A DNA stretch of 64,000 bases from Chloroflexota bacterium (lineage in GTDB: Bacteria; Chloroflexota; Dehalococcoidia; Bin125): the NCBI GenBank assembly GCA_026707145.1, contig JAPOXK010000017.1, positions 1 through 64,000 of the forward strand, in the 5' to 3' direction. The position numbers and the translations under genes are program-made. Position 1 is the stretch's first letter. Every line of letters starts with the position of its first letter. Below, one piece after another: positions 1 to 9,569 of the stretch. The notes below the pieces were generated by a model, which saw only the letters and a list, made by a program, of their open reading frames with translations, did no database searches and was not told where the DNA came from.

Positions 1-190
1 CGGGAGGCGGGGCGGGCGTGCCCGTCGCGGGCGCCTCGTCCGGCGTGACGGCCGGCGCCGGGGTGGCTGCCGGGGGTGGCGGGCTCTCCGGGGGCGGCCG
101 GGCGCCGTCCGCGGATCCGTCACATGCCGCCAGCACCAGGACGAGGCCGGCGGCGAGCAGGAGGGTTGCCCAATGACGGGCGCGAGTCAT
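1..190 (-). CDS. Putative lipoprotein, N-terminal part (cut by window edge)
   Basis: Leftward gene of which only the first 63 codons are inside the window. The start is ATG at 188-190 on the minus strand. The N-terminus MTRARHW is followed by a hydrophobic stretch ending in the lipobox LAAC (Cys23), so the product should be lipid-anchored on the outer face of the membrane. After the cysteine the chain is a low-complexity linker rich in Pro, Ala and Thr, as is common before the folded domain of solute-binding proteins or other lipoproteins. The functional domain lies outside the window, so no activity can be assigned. The ribosome site is weak (a G-run about 10 nt upstream). Confidence 0.7.
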   Translation of the reverse strand, partial: MTRARHWATLLLAAGLVLVLAACDGSADGARPPPESPPPPAATPAPAVTPDEAPATGTPAPPP

Positions 191-577
191 GGCATGTGCC
201 CCCGCGGTCTTATCTAGGTTAACGCCGCCGCCGGGTGCGGGGTTCCGCCCATCCCGCACGACCGGCTGCCGGGGGTCTCACGGCAGGGCTCGCCTCATGG
301 GTTTGCTACCCTCCCGTGCGATCGCCGCCGCCCCGGCCGTAGCCCCCAATTTCTGAGCGGCTCTCCCCGATTGTCCGGCGGCGCAGCGCCCGCTAGGCTG
401 GATCCATAATGCACGCCCGCCCGCACGCCTATCCCGAGAGGTTCTCGTCCGCCGCGCCTCATCACGCGGCGGATGCGATCGGCTGCTGACGCGCGCTCCC
501 GCCGGACGCCTCGGAGCGAGGCGCTTCCATATCCGGCCCTCTGTACCCGCTGCTCCTACCCATGAAGGACTGAGACC
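191..577. other. Divergent intergenic region with two GC hairpins ahead of cimA
   Basis: About 390 bases without a convincing gene, between the leftward lipoprotein and cimA. Two perfect inverted repeats are present: a 9-bp stem (TCCGCCGCG / CGCGGCGGA) at 448-473 with an 8-nt loop, and a 7-bp stem (CGCCTCG / CGAGGCG) at 507-523 with a 3-nt loop, ending about 55 nt before the cimA start. Neither is followed by a T-run. They could be attenuator or terminator elements in the cimA leader, or chance structure in GC-rich DNA. I see no T-box element. Confidence 0.4.
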
Positions 578-2212
<1,635 letters not shown>

Positions 2213-2389
2213 CCGCTGGCTCTCTGTCTTTCCCCGCCGCCATGATCGGCCGCGCGCTCCTGCCCTGCCCGATGAATCCGCCTCCGCCGCTCCCCGATGC
2301 CGAATCAGGCAGGGGAAGCTAGAATAAGTTGCCGGGCGATCCACGCCGGGTGGGTGCCGGTGGCCCAAACAGGGGAGAGGGAGAGTACC

Positions 2390-2605
2390 GTGGAAGCAGA
2401 TGGGATGGGCGAAGGCTTTCCGCCTTGCTTGCGCTGCGATAGTGGCAACCTCGTGCCGTTGTCCGACTTCGGAGGTCAAGGTGCGGCAGTGCACTACAAG
2501 GCCTGGGTCTGCACGCTTCCGAGCTGCGGCTACAACATCAAGATCCGCAACGGCGATATCTACATCGACGAGCCGATCCTCAGCGGAGCCGGCGGCCGCC
2601 GCTAG
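2390..2605 (+). CDS. Small zinc-ribbon protein
   Basis: A 71-aa protein. The chosen start is GTG at 2390, because a strong purine-rich ribosome site (GGGAGAGGGAGAG) lies just before it; the frame is open further upstream but without such a site. It contains CLRC near the N-terminus and a second pair, C-T-L-P-S-C, about 30 residues later, a likely four-cysteine zinc ribbon. The C-terminus runs through short hydrophobic segments ending IYIDEPIL. Small ribbon proteins of this kind bind nucleic acid or protein partners, but the role cannot be read from sequence. It sits between cimA and a LysM gene in the same direction. Confidence 0.65.
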   Translation: MEADGMGEGFPPCLRCDSGNLVPLSDFGGQGAAVHYKAWVCTLPSCGYNIKIRNGDIYIDEPILSGAGGRR

Positions 2606-2707
2606 CGCGCGCCGAACGCGTGCCCGGGAGGACCGCGAGCCTCCCAAGGCGGCCCCGCGGCGCAGGGCAGGCGTCGCCCCTCGCGTGCGGCTGCGCGCCG
2701 GATCGCC

Positions 2708-3295
2708 GTGAGCGTCCGGCGACCCTACTCGCCGGCGGGAACCGGCCGCTTCTTCGGACTCCTCACCGCGGTCGTGGTCTTGGTGCCGCTCGCCGTCGTG
2801 GCCCTGCTGTTCCTCGAGTTCGACATCCTCTCGGACGAGGACGAGGGGGATGCTCCGGCGCAAGCCCCCAGCGAGATCCAGCGCCTGGACGAGATCCCCG
2901 AAGATCTCCCCGATGCCGACTCCTTCGAAGCGCCCGGCGGGGACGAGACGCTTCCACCCGCAGAAGAAGTGGCTCCTGCTCCTCCGCCTCCTGCGGAGCT
3001 GGTCCATATCGTCGTCGCCGGCGACACCCTCAGCGCCATCGCCCGCGCCTTCGGCGTCTCCCTCGACGCCATCCTCGCCGTGAACGACATCCCGGATCCC
3101 AACGCGCTTCTCGTCGGCCAACGGATCGTTATCCCGGTTGCTGCCGCAGCGGGGGAAACGGCTCCCCAGCCGGAGCCCGCCCCCGTCCAGGAGATCCAGC
3201 CGCCCGCCGGCGCCGCCATCCCCGCCGAAGATCCCATGCCGTCCGCGGACGGCGCGAACGGCGGGACGGAAGGCGAGGGCGATCCCGTCCCGTAG
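2708..3295 (+). CDS. Membrane-anchored LysM-domain protein
   Basis: A 195-aa protein with one predicted membrane helix near the N-terminus (about residues 16-38, FGLLTAVVVLVPLAVVALL), then an acidic, Pro/Ala-rich linker, then one LysM domain at about residues 98-142. The LysM domain is recognisable from VAGDTLSAIARAFGVS, an N-D-I-P-D-P-N turn and the closing V-G-Q-R-I-V-I-P. LysM binds N-acetylglucosamine polymers such as peptidoglycan, so the protein probably sits in the membrane with its domain in the wall or envelope. The tail is low complexity (Pro, Ala, Glu). The start is GTG with a poor ribosome site. No enzymatic domain is visible. Confidence 0.75.
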   Translation: MSVRRPYSPAGTGRFFGLLTAVVVLVPLAVVALLFLEFDILSDEDEGDAPAQAPSEIQRLDEIPEDLPDADSFEAPGGDETLPPAEEVAPAPPPPAELVHIVVAGDTLSAIARAFGVSLDAILAVNDIPDPNALLVGQRIVIPVAAAAGETAPQPEPAPVQEIQPPAGAAIPAEDPMPSADGANGGTEGEGDPVP

Positions 3296-3361
3296 CGCCT
3301 CGTAGTGAGCACGGCTCGCCCGCGCCGCGCTGTTTCCTCCTCTCAACCGCCATCCCGTGAG

Positions 3362-3390
3362 TTGCGACCCTCAGAGGCTGCCCGTACGCT
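3362..3390 (+). promoter_or_regulatory. Candidate sigma-70-type promoter for tRNA-Pro
   Basis: TTGCGA at 3362-3367 and TACGCT at 3385-3390 are separated by 17 bp. The predicted transcription start would be about 30 nt before the tRNA 5' end. It is a match by eye to a degenerate consensus. Confidence 0.35.
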
Positions 3391-3430
3391 GCTCAGGACC
3401 TGTCCCGGGCCACAGATCAGCCATCTACGT

Positions 3431-3508
<78 letters not shown>

Positions 3509-3522
3509 TGCTCCTCGCTTCC

Positions 3523-3541
3523 GCGCCGGTTCAGCCGGCGC
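3523..3541 (+). terminator. GC-rich hairpin after tRNA-Pro
   Basis: GCGCCGG and CCGGCGC form a perfect 7-bp stem around a 5-nt loop, starting 15 nt after the tRNA. No T-run follows, so it is only a plausible terminator or processing structure. Confidence 0.3.
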
Positions 3542-3614
3542 ATCAGGGTGCTCTCGCTTGTCGGTTCGTGCTCGCCGCCGGCGAAGTGTCTGCGGGCCGT
3601 CTGCCTCCCCCCGC

Positions 3615-4223
3615 TTAGCGCACCTGGGACCCCCGCACCCGCGACGCAACCTCTCCCAACGATCCTGCCTCCCACTTCGTTCCGCCCACGCGCACGACCC
3701 ACCGCCGCTCCGCGTCTGCCGATCGCAGCTCCACCTCTACGACGCCCCGAGTGTTCCCGCTGCCCCCCCCCGGCGTCGGTTCCGGCACCGTCACCACCTT
3801 GTAGTTCGCGAAGTGCTCGACTCCGAAATTCTCCGCGTGTGCTACCGACATCTTCTCGGGGAAGTAGCCCACCCCCTCCGCGTACTCAGCACTGCCGCGC
3901 AGTACGTTCGCCCTTGGTGCGGAAGACGGAGCCGGCTCTTCGACCGGCTCGATTGCGGCAGGCTCGTCGGCCGGCGCATCAACCACCGCCGGAGGCGTTT
4001 CTTCACTCTTGTCTGCTTCGCTTGGCGCAGCAACCGCTACCTCGGACGCTTCGTCGCCCCCGGTCGTCTCACTTGCTGCGGGCTCCGTCTCCACGCTTGC
4101 CGCGTCCCGGTCGTCGCCACCGCACGCGGCCGCGATGACGGAGCCGAGCAAGAGCCCAGCCACCAACACAGGCGCCCATGTCCCAAATAAATGCAAAGGC
4201 AGTGCGAGCTTCGTGCGAGCCAT
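3615..4223 (-). pseudogene. Truncated ABC-transporter substrate-binding lipoprotein under B12 riboswitch control
   Basis: A 202-aa open frame starting at ATG 4223 with AGGAG 6 nt upstream. The N-terminus is a lipoprotein signal with lipobox IAAAC (Cys34), followed by a long acidic linker of Ala, Glu, Pro and Ser. Around residues 115-145 the text [20 protein letters not shown] followed by NYKVVTV resembles the opening of a class of periplasmic binding proteins for siderophore- or corrinoid-type ligands. Those proteins usually run to 350-400 aa; here recognisable similarity ends soon after and the frame stops. The next 110 bases up to the tRNA cannot hold the rest. The upstream cobalamin riboswitch fits an original role in cobalamin uptake (BtuF-like). 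I infer a 3' deletion. An intact short lipoprotein is the alternative. A run of nine C (3763-3771) lies near the point where similarity fades, but neither alternative frame restores the family pattern. Confidence 0.5.
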
Positions 4224-4276
4224 GCGTCTCCTCTTTCGACCGTCCGCTGTGCGAGGAAGAGGACATGACCCGAATC

Positions 4277-4302
4277 AAAAACGACCCGGATACCGGGTCG
4301 TT
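4277..4302 (-). terminator. Intrinsic terminator of the cobalamin riboswitch
   Basis: Read on the minus strand, a perfect 10-bp stem (AACGACCCGG / CCGGGTCGTT) with a 3-nt loop runs straight into a T-run. It lies immediately downstream of the riboswitch aptamer and about 55 nt before the lipoprotein start, the classic arrangement for ligand-controlled transcription termination. Confidence 0.8.
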
Positions 4303-4307
4303 GCGCA

Positions 4308-4440
4308 CCCCAGCCTCACACGCGAAGGCGGTTTCCGTGCGGACGCTCGAAGGTCATCGGGCTCCCCGCTCCCGCGGGTGACCGTTGCGCGACAGCCCCG
4401 GACTTACACCGGCGTTCCCCTGTCGAGCGCCTCACTATTT
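4308..4440 (-). promoter_or_regulatory. Cobalamin (B12) riboswitch
   Basis: On the minus strand the conserved cobalamin-aptamer core can be read in order: GGGAA, then CCGGTG, AAGTCCGG, GGCTG, CGCGCAACGGT, and after a short variable hairpin AGCCCGATGACC. The flanking segments CGCTCGA (4424-4430 region) and TCGAGCG (4346-4352 region) can pair to close the aptamer. The variable P6-side arms are short. It is followed by an intrinsic terminator and then the truncated substrate-binding lipoprotein gene. Binding of an adenosyl- or hydroxo-cobalamin form would be expected to shut off the downstream gene. Exact boundaries are approximate. Confidence 0.85.
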
Positions 4441-4441
4441 G

Positions 4442-4471
4442 ATTGTGCGCGAATCGTGGCACGCGCTCCAA
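4442..4471 (-). promoter_or_regulatory. Candidate promoter of the riboswitch transcript
   Basis: On the minus strand TTGGAG (4466-4471) and CACAAT (4442-4447) are 18 bp apart, placing the transcript start just before the aptamer. Confidence 0.4.
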
Positions 4472-4528
4472 CTGCGGTCAGGGGAGACAAGGGAGGCAAA
4501 GATCGGCCCGTCTTCGCCCGTGTAGCCT

Positions 4529-7500
4529 GTGCGAATGCCCCTCTCGTCCGCTCCGCGCCCCGTCATTCACGGCACCGAAGCCTCCCAACACCGGTCGGTT
4601 CGCGCCGCTCTCCACCTGCTGAGCGCTGGCGATGCCGCCCTGCATCCTCTCGCTGCCGAGATCGCCGACGGCCTCGCCGGCGGCCGGGCTAGCGTCAAGG
4701 TCGATCGCCCTTCCCGTCTCCTCTACGCCACCGACGCCTCGATCTATGAGATGGAGCCGCTCGCCGTCGTCTATCCCCGCTCCGCTGCCGATGTCGCCCA
4801 TGTGCTGCGCGTGGCGGCGCAACGCGGCCTGCCCGTCCTGCCGCGCGGCGCCGGCACGAGCCTTGCCGGTCAGACCCTCAACCACGCCGTCGTCCTCGAC
4901 TTTACGCCTCACATGGACCGCGTCATCCAGATCGACGCGGCGGAGCGCCGGGCCCGCGTCCAACCCGGCGTTGTGCTGGCCCAACTCAACCGCGCCCTCC
5001 GCGACCATGGCTTGCACTACCCGATCGATCCTTCCACCGCAAATCGCGCCACGATCGGCGGCGGCATTGGCAACAACTCCTGCGGCAGTCACTCTGCGGT
5101 CTACGGCAAGACCGTCGATAATGTCGTTGCGCTCGATCTCCTGCTCGCCGACGCGACCGCCGCTCGTTTCACTCACTACGAACCCCAAGTCCTCGCCGCC
5201 AAGCGCGCCCAATCCGGCCTCGAAGGCGACATCTACCGTGCCGTCGAACGCCTCACCACGCAGTACCGCGACGAAATCCGCGCCCGCTTCCCCAAGATCC
5301 TGCGGCGCGTCTCCGGCTACAACCTTGATGCCCTGCTCCAAGACCCTTCCGATCTTGCTCCACTCATCGTCGGCTCCGAAGGCACCCTCGCCCTCGTCAC
5401 CGAGGCGACCGTTCGCCTCGCTCCCCTCCCCATCTGCAAGGGGCTGGCCGTCGTCCACCTCCGCTCCGTCGTCGAGGCGGCCGAGGCCACGGTCGTCGCC
5501 AACCGCCACCACCCCTCCGCCGTCGAGCTCGTCGACGCCACCATCATCGATCGCTGCCGGCAACATCCGAGCTACGCATCGTTGGCGGAGCGCGTCCAGG
5601 GCGACCCCGGCGCGCTCCTCCTCGTCGAGTTTTACGGTGACTCGACGGATGAGCTGACCGATAAGCTCAACGCGCTCGCCACCGCGCTGGAGTGTGAGCG
5701 CCTCGGCTACGCCACCATCGTTACCCTGGACCCGGACCAGCAGCGCGCCATGTGGCGCATGCGCGAGATCGGCCTCGGCATTCTCATGAGCGTCCGCGGC
5801 GACGCGAAACCGCTCGCCTTCGTCGAGGACACGGCCGTCGACCCAGATCACCTGCCGCAGTTCGTCGCGCGCTTCGACGCCCTCATACGCGACCATGGCT
5901 TCACGGCCGCCTACTACGGCCACGCCAGCGTCGGCTGCCTCCACATCCGCCCCCACGCGAATATCAAAGACGCTGCCGAGCTTGCCTCCATGCAGCGCCT
6001 CGCCGAGCGTATCGCCGACCTCGTCGTGGAGTTTCAGGGCAGTCTCAGCGGCGAGCACGGCGACGGCATCCTGCGCGGCGTTTTCATGGAGCGCATGTTC
6101 GGCGCCCAGATCGTCCAAGCCTTCCGTGATCTCAAGACCGCCTTTGATCCGGACGGTCTCCTCAATCCCGGCAAGATCATCGATGTACCGCCCTTCGCCG
6201 ATAACCTTCGCCTCGGTCCTCATACCATCAACCGGGATCCGCCTACCTATCTCAGCTTCGCCGCCGATGGCGGCATCGCCCGCGCCGTCGAGCTCTGCAA
6301 CGGCCAAGGCGCCTGCCGCAAGTTCGACGGCGGCATGTGCCCTTCCTACATGGTCACCAAGGACGAAGAGCACTCCACCCGTGGTCGTGCCAACCTCCTC
6401 CGCCAAGCGCTCAACGGCGTCCTGCCACCCCAGGACCTCGCCGGTGAGCGCATCCACGAAGCCCTCGACCTCTGTGTGGAGTGCAAGGCGTGCAAGAGCG
6501 AGTGCCCCTCCGGCGTTGATCTCGCCAAGCTCAAGTACGAAACCCTCACCCATTACCACGATGCTCACGGCGTGCCCCGCCGCGCCCGCGCCTTCGCGCA
6601 CATCCGCACGCTCGCCCGCGTCGCCGCGCCCTTCGCCCCGCTCGTCAACGCCGCTGGGCGGGTTGCGCCGCTGCGGCTCCTGCTCGAAAAGACGGCGGGC
6701 ATCCATCGCGCCCGCCCCATCCCGGTCCTCGCCCGCGAGCCCTTTCCGCGCAGCTTCGCTCGGCGGCGAGCGGGTACCGCCCGCCCGCCCGCACCGCGTG
6801 GCGAGGCCGTGTTCTTCCACGACACCTTCACCGACTATTTCCACCCGGAGGTCGGGCATGCCGCCGTAGCGGTCCTGGAAGCGCTCGGCTACGGTGTTCG
6901 CCTCGTCGACGGTCTCGTCTGCTGCGGCCGCCCCGCCATCTCCAAAGGGATGCTCGGCACGGCCCGCAAGTGGGCCCGCCGCAACGTCGAGGCGTTGCGG
7001 CCCTTCGCCGCCGCCGGCATCCCCATCGTCGGTGTCGAGCCTTCCTGCCTCTTGGCTCTGCGCGACGAGTACCCCGACCTGATTCCCGGGCCCGATGCCA
7101 GCCTCGTTGCCGAGCACGCTCTGCTCCTCGATCAGCTTCTCGTCCGTCTTGTCCACGAAGAGCCCGCCCTCGTCGATCGATTCCTTCCCGCGCGGCGCTC
7201 TCTCCTGCTCCATGCGCACTGCCACCAAAAGGCTCTCGCCGGTACGGACGCTACGCTCCGTGCCCTTCAACTGGCCGGATTCGATGCCACCCTCATAGAC
7301 TCGGGCTGCTGTGGCATGGCCGGCTCTTTCGGATTCGAGGCCGAGCATTACGACATTTCGCGCCGCATGGGCGCGCTCGCGCTCTTTCCCGCCGTCCAGG
7401 CCGCGCCCGTTGCGACGGAGATCGCGATCACGGGCGTTTCCTGCCGCCAGCAGATCGACCATTGCACCGGCCGGCGCGCTCGCCACGTCGTCGAGTTTCT

Positions 7501-7534
7501 AGCCGGCGCGCTCCGTCCCCACGAAACCGCCTAA
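4529..7534 (+). CDS. YdiJ-like FAD-linked dehydrogenase with Fe-S domain
   Basis: A 1001-aa protein with the layout of E. coli YdiJ (about 1018 aa, a D-2-hydroxyglutarate dehydrogenase) and related D-2-hydroxyacid dehydrogenases. The FAD-binding type-4 domain occupies about residues 70-300 (LPRGAGTSLAGQT, then GSEGTLALVTEATVRLAP). The FAD-oxidase C-terminal domain follows up to about 550, ending SGEHGDGILRG. A ferredoxin-like region (about 590-670) contains CVECKACKSECPSG, and the C-terminal cysteine-rich domain contains CCGRP and DSGCCGMAGSFG. It likely oxidises a D-2-hydroxyacid in the cytoplasm and passes electrons on through the clusters. The substrate is not fixed by sequence; glycolate or D-lactate are alternatives. 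The start is GTG 4529 or the in-frame ATG 4535; neither has a clear ribosome site. Confidence 0.85.
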   Translation: MRMPLSSAPRPVIHGTEASQHRSVRAALHLLSAGDAALHPLAAEIADGLAGGRASVKVDRPSRLLYATDASIYEMEPLAVVYPRSAADVAHVLRVAAQRGLPVLPRGAGTSLAGQTLNHAVVLDFTPHMDRVIQIDAAERRARVQPGVVLAQLNRALRDHGLHYPIDPSTANRATIGGGIGNNSCGSHSAVYGKTVDNVVALDLLLADATAARFTHYEPQVLAAKRAQSGLEGDIYRAVERLTTQYRDEIRARFPKILRRVSGYNLDALLQDPSDLAPLIVGSEGTLALVTEATVRLAPLPICKGLAVVHLRSVVEAAEATVVANRHHPSAVELVDATIIDRCRQHPSYASLAERVQGDPGALLLVEFYGDSTDELTDKLNALATALECERLGYATIVTLDPDQQRAMWRMREIGLGILMSVRGDAKPLAFVEDTAVDPDHLPQFVARFDALIRDHGFTAAYYGHASVGCLHIRPHANIKDAAELASMQRLAERIADLVVEFQGSLSGEHGDGILRGVFMERMFGAQIVQAFRDLKTAFDPDGLLNPGKIIDVPPFADNLRLGPHTINRDPPTYLSFAADGGIARAVELCNGQGACRKFDGGMCPSYMVTKDEEHSTRGRANLLRQALNGVLPPQDLAGERIHEALDLCVECKACKSECPSGVDLAKLKYETLTHYHDAHGVPRRARAFAHIRTLARVAAPFAPLVNAAGRVAPLRLLLEKTAGIHRARPIPVLAREPFPRSFARRRAGTARPPAPRGEAVFFHDTFTDYFHPEVGHAAVAVLEALGYGVRLVDGLVCCGRPAISKGMLGTARKWARRNVEALRPFAAAGIPIVGVEPSCLLALRDEYPDLIPGPDASLVAEHALLLDQLLVRLVHEEPALVDRFLPARRSLLLHAHCHQKALAGTDATLRALQLAGFDATLIDSGCCGMAGSFGFEAEHYDISRRMGALALFPAVQAAPVATEIAITGVSCRQQIDHCTGRRARHVVEFLAGALRPHETA

Positions 7535-7587
7535 CGGCGCGGTATCATGCGGCTCCCATTGAGGACCGCGCTAGTCAAGGAGTCCCC

Positions 7588-9387
7588 GTGTCTTCCAGCG
7601 CCCCTGCCACCACTCTGCTCGACCCCATCAGCTTCGAAGTGCTCCGCGCTGCCTTCACCGCCACCTGCAACGAGATGGCGCTCGTCGTCGCCAAGACCGC
7701 CTATTCCACCCCCGTCAACGAGGGTCACGATTTCGCCGGCGGCCTCTACGACCATCACGGCCAACTCGTCTCCCAGGGCGAGTTCGATCTCCCCGCCTTC
7801 GTCGGCCTCACCATCCTCACCGTCCCTGAAGTCATCCGCCAGATCGGCCGCGAGAATATGGAGCCCGGCGACATTTACATCATCAACGACCCCTACGTCG
7901 CCAGCACCCACTGCAACGATATTCATTTCATCAAGCCCATCTTCGTTGACGGCGAACTCCTCGCCTTTACTTCCTCGACCGCGCACTGGTCCGATGTCGG
8001 CGGCGTGGTCGCGGGCTCGCTCAACTGCGCCGCGCGCAGTCACTTCGAAGAAGGTATGCGCATCCCCGCCATCACCCTCTTCCGGCGCGGGGAGATGAAC
8101 CACGACATCGTCGCGCTCCTCCTCCACAACATGCGCCAATCCTGGGAGCGGCTCGGCGACCTCAACGCGCAGGTCGCCGCCGTCCGCGCCGGCGAGGAGC
8201 GCATCCGCGTGCTCATCGCCCGCCACGGCGTGGCCAGCGTTCGCGCTGCCATGGCCGAGGTCCAAAACTACTCCGAGCGCCTTGCCCGCGCCGCCTTCAG
8301 CAGCCTGCCGGACGGCGTCTACACCGCTGAGGACCATGTCGACCAAGACGTCCATACCGGCGAGCGCAAGACCATCCGCCTCGACTTCGTCGTCCAAGGG
8401 GACCACGCCGTTTTCGACCTCACCCGAAGCGACGGGGCTGCCGAATCCGGCATCAACTGCACCATCGCCGCCTGCACATCGGCCATTTTCATCGGCCTGG
8501 CCGCGGTGTTGCCGCCCATGCCCATGAACGCCGGCGTCATGCGCGCCGTCGAAATCAAGGCCAGGCGCGGATCGATCGTCTGGGCCCAGCCGCCCGTCGG
8601 CATCTCCGGGCTTGCCATCACCAGCATGGACGCCACGACCGGCGCCGCCATGCTCGCCGTCGGTCAGGCCCTGCCGGAGCGTGCCGTCGGCCTTCCTTCC
8701 GCCATCGTCAACTCGACCTTCGCCGGCGCGGACACCCGCCCCACTTTCGACGCCCCCTTCATTAACTACATCTGGGCCTTTGGCGGCACCGGCGGCACCA
8801 AGTACAAGGATGGGTCCAACACCCTGGCCTCTCCTTTTGGCGCCTCCTCCACCAATATCCCCTGTGAGCTCCAAGAGCGTCGCTACCCCGTCCTCTACTG
8901 GGTGCATCAACTTCTCCCCGATTCCGGGGGCCCCGGGGAAACACGGGGCGGCTGTGGCTTGGAACAGCTCATTGAGCCCAGCCTCCCGGGATCCCTCTCC
9001 AACATCTGCAACCGAGAGAAGCAAGGCCCGGCGGGTATCTTTGGCGGCGGCTCGGGCTGGACTTCCCGGCTGGTCGTCAATCCTGACACCGAGAACGAAA
9101 CCAACCTCGGCACCTTCGCCGTCAACGTTCCCGTTGGCCCTGGGGCCAAGCTCTCCTTCTGGTCCAACGGCGCTGGCGGCTACGGGGATCCCCTCGACCG
9201 CCCGACGGATCGCATCCTCAACGATATCCGCGACGGATACCTCACCGTCCCCGCGGCCCGTGAGCAATATGGCGTCGTCGTCAGGGAGCGCGATCGGCGG
9301 CGCCTAGAGTACGTTGTCGACGCCGGCGCGACCGACAGGCTCCGTGGAGAGATGCGGAGCGCACGCGCCGCACAAACCGTCCGCTAG
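7588..9387 (+). CDS. Hydantoinase B / oxoprolinase family protein
   Basis: A 599-aa protein of the HyuB family (N-methylhydantoinase, 5-oxoprolinase and acetone carboxylase subunits). The GTG start at 7588 is chosen because AAGGAG lies 7 nt before it; the frame is open upstream but overlaps the previous gene. Family landmarks are the opening DPISFEVLRAAF, the segment NDPYVASTHCNDIHFIKPIF and the C-terminal GAGGYGDPLDRP. HyuB normally works with an ATP-binding HyuA subunit of about 680 aa in cleaving cyclic amides. No HyuA is present within the window, so substrate and activity are unresolved. Distance to the upstream dehydrogenase is 53 bp in the same direction, so they may be co-transcribed. 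Confidence 0.85.
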   Translation: MSSSAPATTLLDPISFEVLRAAFTATCNEMALVVAKTAYSTPVNEGHDFAGGLYDHHGQLVSQGEFDLPAFVGLTILTVPEVIRQIGRENMEPGDIYIINDPYVASTHCNDIHFIKPIFVDGELLAFTSSTAHWSDVGGVVAGSLNCAARSHFEEGMRIPAITLFRRGEMNHDIVALLLHNMRQSWERLGDLNAQVAAVRAGEERIRVLIARHGVASVRAAMAEVQNYSERLARAAFSSLPDGVYTAEDHVDQDVHTGERKTIRLDFVVQGDHAVFDLTRSDGAAESGINCTIAACTSAIFIGLAAVLPPMPMNAGVMRAVEIKARRGSIVWAQPPVGISGLAITSMDATTGAAMLAVGQALPERAVGLPSAIVNSTFAGADTRPTFDAPFINYIWAFGGTGGTKYKDGSNTLASPFGASSTNIPCELQERRYPVLYWVHQLLPDSGGPGETRGGCGLEQLIEPSLPGSLSNICNREKQGPAGIFGGGSGWTSRLVVNPDTENETNLGTFAVNVPVGPGAKLSFWSNGAGGYGDPLDRPTDRILNDIRDGYLTVPAAREQYGVVVRERDRRRLEYVVDAGATDRLRGEMRSARAAQTVR

Positions 9388-9569
9388 CCCGGAAGCCCCT
9401 GCGCGTCGAACGGCTTCCCTCGGTTCGCCGTGTCTGCCCAAGCGCTCGCGAAAACTGCCGCCCGCCCACTCCCAGCGGGCCGAGTTCGAGCGAACGCTCT
9501 ACCTTCGCCTCTCGATCCGATACCGTGACCCCGTCCGTGCTCCCCTGTCGCACTCACGGAGGAACGACG

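Noticed and set aside
409-489. Short open frame (about 26 codons) ahead of cimA as a possible leader peptide
   Set aside because: It contains only one Ile and no run of Ile, Leu, Val or Thr codons, and has no ribosome site.
4588-4600. Single GTCGGTT half-site near the start of the YdiJ-like gene as another TetR operator
   Set aside because: No matching inverted arm at the 6-bp spacing, and it lies inside coding sequence.
6970-7587. N-terminal extension of the hydantoinase-B protein
   Set aside because: It overlaps the well-conserved C-terminus of the upstream dehydrogenase in another frame, and a good ribosome site marks GTG 7588.
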